Part shown: piece by piece, positions 55,941 to 64,000 of the stretch | Layout of the letters: each line of letters begins with the position of its first letter | How positions within the stretch are numbered: position 1 is the first letter of the stretch | Assembly (NCBI GenBank): GCA_033675545.1 | Contig: JAWDGP010004874.1 | Location: forward strand, 136,001-200,000 | DNA from: Elysia crispata | Lineage: Eukaryota; Mollusca; Gastropoda; Plakobranchidae | DNA: 64,000 nt | Direction of reading: 5' to 3' | The notes under the pieces: model-generated | The model's input: only the letters and a program-made list of their open reading frames with translations | Told to the model about the DNA's origin: nothing | Databases searched by the model: none | Program-made: the position numbers and the translations under genes

Positions 55941-57242
55941 TGCAATAATGTCGAAAAATAGACTCATCTTTCCAAAATTTTTGTAAATTTAAACCTTAAG
56001 GAAAGACGGTATTCTTACTATTCTTATTTCTTTTTAATTGAAAGCCTCAGGCACCAGTGCTTAGTTAACTGTCCATAAAGGAATGAAATGCCCTGAACCA
56101 TTCATAAGTTCTCTTAACTAAGGAAATGGAATGCAGTTCAATATGGCCTCTGGACTATTTTTTAAAATTTGAAATTTGGATTGTAACGAACAATTTCTAT
56201 ATAGAGATCTAGATAGATTTAATAATTGAGAGCTGTCAAAAGTTTTATTACAGATTTATTGTTTGATAATTTTCATTCTAATTCCATACAAGTTTCATCT
56301 TTAGTTTAAAAATCTCAGAATACTGTATATGTTTTAAATATCAACACCTTGAAATGTGAGGGTATTTGACTGACTTGACTGACTTTTTTTATTTAGACTT
56401 TTGAACAGCTTGAGGATGGCACATTTTATTTTTTTTTTGCATGTATCAAATATCTGATACCTCACTTCAGTACCAACAAATTGTGCAAATCTTAATATGA
56501 TGAAGATGGATCATATTTCCTCATTCTAAAATTTTGCTTACAACTTAAAACTGAAAGAGATAAGTCTTACATTTAGATTTTAAAATTGTTTATAATCTGC
56601 ATCGAATAAATTGCTATTGCTAGTAAAATCATAAATTGCTTTACTCATGACATACATAGTTCTTTGATAAATACTATGTCCCCAAAGTTTTCTGAAGATT
56701 TTTGTTCTGAGGTGGCAGCTGTCCATCAAAGTAAGGAAAGTGCTTTCAAAATATGTGGGATCTGACCCACTAAGGCAAGAGGCTCCTTAAATGTCAGATT
56801 TCAAAACTCTACTGAAAAAATTATGTGGCACCCGTCAAACTTCAAGCATTGTCTTTTATAAATCAGGGAATTTGCATCGTACAATAGCAAAAAGATAATC
56901 TGTAAAGATCTCTTGAATTGTGTTGGTTTAAAGCAGAGGTACAACATCTTTATTGCTGTCTCATCACTTGCTTAAAACAGAAATCAAGGATAGACTGTCG
57001 CATTCATCCATGACTGGGTTTTTTTTTTATCTCTTCCCTGTCTGAGCCTAGACTGTAACTGTCAGATTAAACAAACAGTGATGCAGCCTTTCTTTTTTGA
57101 GTAACAATAGCCTATTAGACTCTGCTTAGTGCTGGGCATGAGGGATATTGATCAACAAGCATCCACTGTTGAGGCTGTTATTTACTTAAGACAAAGTGTT
57201 GAAGTGTATGATTGTATTAGATTGTTAATTTTTATCTTTCAG
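55941..57242. other. Upstream flank or 5' UTR intron of the transporter gene
   Basis: AT-rich. The first coding exon is preceded by a good acceptor (TTATCTTTCAG, ending 57242), so at least one non-coding exon lies upstream. A donor-like AAAAGGTAAAG at about 55340 is a possible end of it, unproven. Confidence 0.35.
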
Positions 57243-57263
57243 ATTTTCTATTGAAAACCACTG

Positions 57264-59367
57264 ATGACAGCTGCTGAGGCTCAAGCCACTCCAAGTCCAA
57301 ACATGGCTTCCTTGAAATATTATCAAGTGACTGTATTTGTCTGTGGATGGATTTCCTATGCCAGCACATATTGCCTCAGAAAACCCCTTGGTGTGGTAAG
57401 TAAGGAGTTAATATTCAATTATGGAGTGTGGAAATAAAGTTTGATCCCTCATAGTAAAGGTATGCTTTACTTAAAAAGACAAATAGGGTCCAAAATGAAC
57501 AGTGAGTTACATTATTAACTCCATGACAGCTTATGCTCTAATTTAAAAAAAAATTAAATTAAGATTAACGGATGCCTGACGGTAAACTAGGTAAGTCTGG
57601 ATCTCATTATCTATTAATACATCTTTAATTAACATTTCCAGCATTTAGCTGTGTTGTTTACTCCTGTATCATCTGCCTTTTTTTTTCTGTTTTTTTCTTT
57701 TATAAATATTACTTTTAAGCTTGATTATATTATTGTGCTACATCAAATGTGTAGGTTCGCCACGAAATGAGGCATTTTGCAGCAGAGAAATTTTTGGATA
57801 AGTGCAATTTTCCTAAAGAAAGCTTGATATTTCAGCTCTTGATTTTGCTCTTATTTCTAACTTTCATATTGTTTCAGAAACAAAAGCACTTTAAGTAGCG
57901 GGAATTTGAAGCCTTTTTGGCATTTTCTCAAGTAGTCGTCTACCACAAAATATCTCATTTTGTGGCGTTGCTACAAAGATACTTCTTAATTCTAAAAGAA
58001 TCACTATAGAATCAGACTACATCACATATTGGGTTCTTTTTATTAAAAAAATGATTAAATAGATTCCTCTCAAGGGAATATGTTATGGTTAAGGCCTTTT
58101 AAAGTTAAAAGGGTCAGTGTTTTGAAGTCAAATTTTCTTTACATTAGATTTATTCCCTAACTGGCTTTGAAATTCCAAATTTTCGTGAAATGGATTTGGA
58201 AAGCAATCAAAAAAAAGTAATTCATAATTTTTTTTCCCACAGATCAAGGCTGATTTGCACAAATTTATGAACCTGACTACAACCCAACTAGGATGGTTGG
58301 ATACAGCTTTGCTTTTTCCATACGCTGTCATGCAGGTCTGTATCATTCTATCTAAGGAAACAGCATTTTACCATTTTTTAATCATGCAGTATTTAATTTA
58401 AACTGATTTTATGTCTAGGAACAGTTACAAATTATTTGTCTGCATGTTTTAATCTCCAAACTCACTATTTAACTCTTCAGAGGAAAATATTGAACCCCCC
58501 CCCAAAAAAAAAAAAAAAAAAAAAAAACTTCCTGGAAAAGTTAATGAAATTCCAGGTATACAGATATTTACTGGGCCTTGTATATTTGTCTCTTCCATCT
58601 CCTACCTTCTTTTTTTACTTAAAAAAAAAATTATTTACTCCTTTTAATAGATTTTCATAAAATTCTATAAAGCTTAAAACTTCTGTTTGTTCTTCTTTCC
58701 TGTATGTCAAAAGTCACCAATTTTCTGAAAGCATTTCAATACCTGTTGTTTTACAATGTTTCAGATGATCTTAGGGCCTGTGGGTGACAAATATGGAGCT
58801 CGTAAAACTTTTGGTGTTTGCATTATTCTGTCTGCCTTGTCTATGGTAAGAAATTTTTTTTGAATAGATTGATTTTCTGATAAAGCCTATCCACATCAAG
58901 GTTATCTGAGCTGAGCTGAAGATTCTAAGATTGTGTATCAACAGCATCTGCCTCTGTCTTTATCTATGAACTGCAACTTTATTTGGTCAAATCAAGAGCC
59001 ATGCATGGGTTTTGGTAATTTACCTGTGTTTTTCCCTTCTTATGGAATTAAAAATTAGATGTGCATTGTGATTTTAATCATGCATATATAAATAGAATCA
59101 TGTTTGTCACTTTTATCTCTTGTTTGCAGATCTTCTTTGGATACTTTTCCAATTTTGTAATTTGGTTTATCTTGCTCTTTCTGAATGGCACAGCTCAGGT
59201 ATGTTATGGAGAATAAAAAAGGACAGAAGATATAAAATATGCTTTGCTTAGATTTTTTCGTAAATACTCAAATGAGTACTTCAATGAAACTTAAATCTCT
59301 CTCTTTTCTCTGCCTGTCTGTCTCTCTCTCTAGTCTCTCTCTGTCTCTGTCTCTGTCTCTCTTTCTC

Positions 59368-59463
<96 letters not shown>

Positions 59464-62400
59464 AATTAAAGATATATAAATATATTTAGATAAAACTATA
59501 AATGACAAAATTTTTAAGTTTTACTCTCAGATACCTATATACCTGTATAGAATGAAAATTAATCAATCACAGAGCTTGGTAAAGTCCTTTCTGCAATATT
59601 AGAGTTTTCCTTGTTTTATGTAAAATATCTGTTTCAAAAATATCATTTCAGTCCCAGTGCTGGCCCAATGTTACCAAAGGTGTTCTTGGGTGGTTCTCCG
59701 ACTCAGTCAGAAACTCTATGTTTGGCATGTTTGGTACGTGTGCCTTTGCTGGTGGAATTATAGGCACCATGATAGCTGTAAGTCACTAACCTAATTATAA
59801 AGACTCAACATTTATAAGAAAAAGACAAAATGAGCCACAGTACAAATTTTTACAACTGATTTGTGATTCATAGCTTCAGGCGCATATCGGTAGGTCACTT
59901 AATGATATTCTTTGCCATTCAAATTTTAGTGGCACTGATTTGTTGTACATGGTAAGTCTCTATAGATATATCCTGTCAGAAAAAATATTTTCACCTGAAT
60001 TATCCTGCCACTAAAAATGTATTGAAAAGAAATTGTATAAATGATTGCTATATGAGGTTTTTACCAATCAATCAGGTGCCCTGCTCTTTATCGTTGGTGT
60101 TGACCTTCCATGCATCTTAATTCTCAGTCACTTTTAGTGCATCTGTCATTTGTCCTACATTTAACTGTGTTGTTAGTGGATTGAACATCTTTCTACACTG
60201 TTTTCCTTCGATTATTCCAGTTTCTTTCTGCTCATCGTATGGCCAAAAAAAAAAGGTTGCCTAGCGTTCAAGTATTCTTGTTATGAGTGATCATGTTGAG
60301 ACAGCTTTTCGTAACACCGTTTCGTTTGATTTCTTTGCAGTCTATCAGATTTAAAGCATACTCAGTAGGAACCACATCATTTCTGTTCCCTCCTGTTTCT
60401 TTGGTAGCTGTTTTGAAATTGTCCAGGCCTTGCATCCATACATCAGAATGGATTCAATATAGCCCTTCAGGGCTCTTCTTGTGTGAAGGGAGATGCATTT
60501 ATTTGTTGACACTTATTTTATTCTCAGGAAACTCATTTTTGCTTGTTCTATTCTTGATGCAAGTTCAGTGTTGTTACATTCATTGCTTGACATTAAAGTA
60601 CCCAAGTAATTGAGTTAATCTCTTTTCTTGAGTTTATTCCCCTTGATAAAGATTTTGATCTGTGGACATTCATTACTTTGCTAATTCCCTTAGCATAAAT
60701 ATTTTTAAAGAAAAAAAATAAAAATTATATGATTTGTATCGAGATTAAATGCATTATATGCAGTTATAAAGTCTTGCAATCATACACCATTCTTACTTTG
60801 CCTTTTTTGAAAAATATATCTGGACTTAGCCGTTATCACAATACCATCATCATTTTATCTTTTAGGTGTACATCCAGGCCAACTACGGTTGGCGACAGGT
60901 TTACTTTTACCCAGCAGCAGGCATGGTGAGTCAATATTTATAAGAGAAACAATAAAAAAAATTATGAAATACTTCTTATGCTTTTATATCTTTATCCTTA
61001 GGAAAGTTTCAGAGCAGAAACCTATACGGACATAAAAAGGTTTTAACCACTTTCACTCACATTGCCTGTTTATAAAGATGATCAGTATTCTGCTTGAAAC
61101 CATAAAGACAGATATTGCAGAAGATTGATTTTTAGATGGCAGTGTTAGGTAATGTTGTGATATGATAGAATAATATTATAGACATTGTTGAAAATTTCAC
61201 CACGAAAAAGATGATATAAAATATTTAAAAAGTATGAACACATGCAATTTTTATGAAGAAAGGAACACAATACGAATGCATTGACTTTTATCTAAAATGT
61301 TACGTAATCTTAGAAAAGAAAGATATTAATGTTAAAGCCTTTGTTATGGGGCGTTTATACTTTTGCCTAAGGCAATAATGAGAAATAGGACAAGTTTGCA
61401 TATAAATGCACAGCTTATGTTCACCTGTTGTTACACTAAGTGACAGCTTTGAAACATTTGTGTCAGGCTTATTGTCTAAATTTTTGGCTGCCCATTGCAT
61501 AGGGGAGATTTTTTTCTAAAGCTTACCTAAAAGCAATTTAATTAAAAACTGACTCTATACATTAGTTTATTATAAAGTTAATATGTAAAACATGCAGTCC
61601 ATTTCACTGAACCTCTGCATTTGAATTTATCTTGAGCTCAAAAATATAATTTTCTATACACTTGCTCTTAGAGTTGAAAGCTTCAGATCCAACTTACTTG
61701 AAAAAGTAAAAAGTCATTCAGTATTTTACTGTTGAGTGAATTTCTTTCACATCATATTGTAAAATAAATTGAAGAAAAAAAAATGGAAATCTTATTGCAT
61801 TTTTCTCAGTTTGACATTTTGATCTTTCCACTTACTTAAAAGAATTCTTGATAGGAAAATTATATCAAAATATCCTCTTTCCTCCAGATTTTTCTCGGTG
61901 TCTTCACACTGCTCTTTTTCAAACAGCCCGATGAAGTAGGCATTCAAGTTCCAGGCAGAGGTAATGAAAAGGAATAGAGTTATATTTTTAAACAAATCTG
62001 TATTTTATGCCTAGTCATAAAACAATCTAAGATTGTTTTTAACAAGACTTCTGAAATTATCAAATCAATTTTACTGTAAATAGTAACAAGTTTAAAATGA
62101 AAAGATTGCATTGCAGTTTTAGTTTGAAATCTCTGAAATCCCAGATACAGTACCAAACAAAGGTATTTAATCTAGGCTTTATAAAAGAGCATCAAACCAT
62201 GCCATGATTTGTTGATAATGATAAATGGTAAAGAAATCTAAAGAAATCTTTAGATCATTGATTTTTTAATCTGAAGTTACTTTTAAAAAAAATCTAATAT
62301 CATCAGAGGCTGCTGATAGCACATCCAAGTCTGCTTCGGCGACAGACTCGGAGAAGCCCAAAATGTGGGATTTATGGAAGCTACCGTAAGGATGTCTAGA

Positions 62401-62957
62401 CTGATTGATTTTATTCTCAACTTTTCCTATTTTATAGTTGGATCAATTGTGCACAAGTGCAAATCTAATTAAATTCCTAATCTTGAGCAGAAATGTTTAG
62501 GAAATAAGTTTCTTTCTTCAGATCCATTGATTTATAAGAGAGCATTTTTTTTAGGTTTGAGCTATAATCATTTATGATCATTTCCTGATGGGCCTAAAAT
62601 TTTTAAGAGAAGTAAGATTCAAATTATCAATTTAAATTTTTCATTGTGTGGAAGTTGGATGTGTATGAGATTGCCAAGATTAATATCGAGGTGAGGAGGT
62701 GAAGCACAACAATTAGCTTGTTTACCATCAGGTTTAAAGAAGCAGAAAAGTTTGGAGGTACGTGTCTGATAAATACATGAGGCAGTGGCTGTAATCTTTA
62801 TCATTATTTTAAGAAAACCTTAGCTGTCTGCCGCTAACTTTCATTTTTGCCATCTTTTTCTACCAGCATGATTCCAGAAGTGTCTATTGCAGTGTTTTGT
62901 CTCAAAGTTGTCCGCTACTGCATGTACATGTGGCTGCCGATGTATCTACTTCAAGCA
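57264..62957 (+). CDS. Organophosphate:phosphate antiporter, SLC37/GlpT-like (5' part, runs off right edge)
   Basis: Major facilitator of the family that exchanges sugar or glycerol phosphates for phosphate across intracellular membranes; substrate not inferable here. Exons: 57264-57395, 58243-58335, 58765-58845, 59130-59198, 59652-59777, 60866-60925, 61888-61960, 62307-62385, 62867-62957; phases all join, 268 codons. A second in-frame ATG is codon 14. Helix 1 (about 19-37) is followed by STYCLRKPLG; the arginine sits where GlpT and G6PT carry a substrate-binding Arg (inference). A loop motif GDKYGARKTF follows helix 2. Further segments are FSNFVIWFILLFLNGTAQ, CAFAGGIIGTMIAVYIQANY and the start of the second half, VVRYCMYMWLPMYL. 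Between them is a Ser/Lys-rich cytosolic loop. SLC37A1-3 have a longer first loop. The remaining helices lie beyond 64000. Confidence 0.9.
57758..57967. mobile_element. MITE-like foldback element in transporter intron 1
   Basis: Left CGCCACGAAATGAGGCATTT, right AAAATATCTCATTTTGTGGC: complementary over about 22 bp with three mismatches. Length about 210 bp, AT-rich interior, no coding. Confidence 0.6.
59310..59461. repeat. (TC)n/(TCTG)n microsatellite
   Basis: Compound array in the intron between transporter exons 4 and 5. Confidence 0.95.
60066..60690 (-). mobile_element. LINE relic, 3' portion
   Basis: Minus-strand reading gives pieces such as YLGTLMSSNECNNTELASRI and LKGYIESILMYGCKAWTISK, then a frameshifted tail matching WTAKKSNE and FFGH.M. 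It ends GGGCACCTGATTGATTGG. This is the best preserved of the LINE 3' copies in the window, but it has stops and frame changes. Lies in the intron between transporter exons 5 and 6. Confidence 0.8.
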
Positions 62958-64000
62958 GTAAGTTGACAGGCAGCTTTCAAGCTAGATGACTTTGCTTGAT
63001 CTATCATGTGGATTGAGTGATCTCAGTAAACTTTAATTTGTTTAATCTATCATGTAGATTGAGTGATCCCGGTAAACTTTAATTCTTTCCTGTCTATAAA
63101 TACTTGAAGTTGTCTTGCTTTCCCCATTAAGCCTTAAGGTCACTAATTATGGTGGACTGTGCGAGCCATGAATATCTCAGATTGGTCTGGCTTATTTTCC
63201 CTCTATTTTAACTGGACTTTAGTCTTATTTTAACAAATTAACCTTGAGATGTTAATTTTTTTAATAAGATATTTGATTCTTAATTGTAGCAGTTATCATC
63301 TTTTTTTTGTGTGGGAAAACATTAACGGTTTTTCCTTTTCAAATGAAAAGGGAAATATAAGCTCTGACAAATGTATGTGGAGTCCAATATTGTGGTTCAA
63401 CTCATTAAAACAATGCTATGAACGGTTGTCACAGCAGAAGTGCCTATGGTCCCGGGATCCGGAAACCCGGATTAGACTGACCCAAAGTAAACCATTATAA
63501 TCGGTTATTTTCGTTTTTATTTTGGGACAAGTGTGGCCCAATAATCCTACAAAAAAACAAATAGTGAAAATATATTTCTAAGACGAGAACAATATTTTTC
63601 CGTCATCGAGTATCAACTGTGCGAAGGTATAAAACTGGGCAATATATATTATATCTATATGGTGTATTTTTCTTTAGTATTTATATTTTCAATTCCAATA
63701 TCGAGATTTGTATTATAGTTGAAACTATCCAAGATATCAGTCCCATCAAGATGTTCTATTTATTTACTGTATCATACATTTGTCCGAAAAATATCGTTCT
63801 CACCTTCTTCACACCTAGACCTTGCTGTTTTGCCCAGCAAAGAATCATTCTGATTTTTTCATCTGAAAACAGATAATGCGAATAGGTAGTTTCTATTTGT
63901 CAAGAAACATTCTAAATCTTGCTGATTGGGAAATTTTAAATACCGGTAGAGCCAGATCTAGATCTCTATAGATAATTAAAACCAGGCATGACATGAGACT
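62958..64000. other. Transporter intron 9 (open at right edge)
   Basis: No further exon seen before the edge. A tandem duplication of period 46 bp lies at 62999-63085 (ATCTATCATGTgGATTGAGT twice). An AGATCTAGATCT palindrome is at 63954-63965. Confidence 0.5.

Noticed and set aside
60287-60613. 108-codon plus-strand frame in a transporter intron
   Set aside because: Antisense of the LINE relic; on the minus strand recognisable LINE blocks are seen.

Overview
The window is a piece of an intron-rich, AT-rich animal nuclear genome. A gastropod mollusc or other lophotrochozoan is likely. This is inferred from recurrent AGATCTAGATCT palindromes, RTE/CR1-like LINE relics with (TTGA)n tails, pogo/Tigger and MITE fragments, and long dinucleotide and trinucleotide arrays. 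Nothing in the window fixes the species.

Three protein-coding genes can be rebuilt exon by exon with consistent splice phases. (1) A minus-strand gene at 1418-19745 has 18 coding exons and predicts 564 aa. It joins about six ankyrin repeats to a C-terminal galactose-binding/discoidin-like domain, and I do not recognise a named family. (2) A plus-strand gene at 21908-43227 has 22 coding exons and predicts 876 aa. It is the gamma subunit of the COPI vesicle coat and is complete from ATG to TAA. (3) A plus-strand gene begins at 57264 and runs off the right edge. Nine coding exons give 268 codons of a major-facilitator organophosphate antiporter related to SLC37/GlpT. The three genes show no obvious functional link. 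Genes 1 and 2 are divergent, with about 2.2 kb between their start codons.

Layout: 1-1185, AT-rich downstream flank of gene 1. 1186-19745, ankyrin/discoidin-like gene, with introns holding microsatellites, Tigger-like pieces and a LINE relic. 19746-21907, divergent intergenic region with another LINE relic and an ETS-type site just upstream of the gamma-COP start. 21908-43227, gamma-COP, with introns carrying two copies of a 1.2-1.4 kb interspersed repeat (one interrupted by a foldback element), LINE RT and LINE 3'-end relics, a short pogo/Tigger element with TA flanks and a second pogo-like relic. 43228-57242, 14 kb with no convincing gene, filled with simple repeats, a 97-bp purine minisatellite and foldback elements. 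57243-64000, the transporter gene, with a foldback element and a LINE relic in its introns.

The unusual content is the architecture of gene 1, the complementary repeat arrays around one of its exons, and the nested and inverted transposon remnants. No clear undescribed biochemical system was found.
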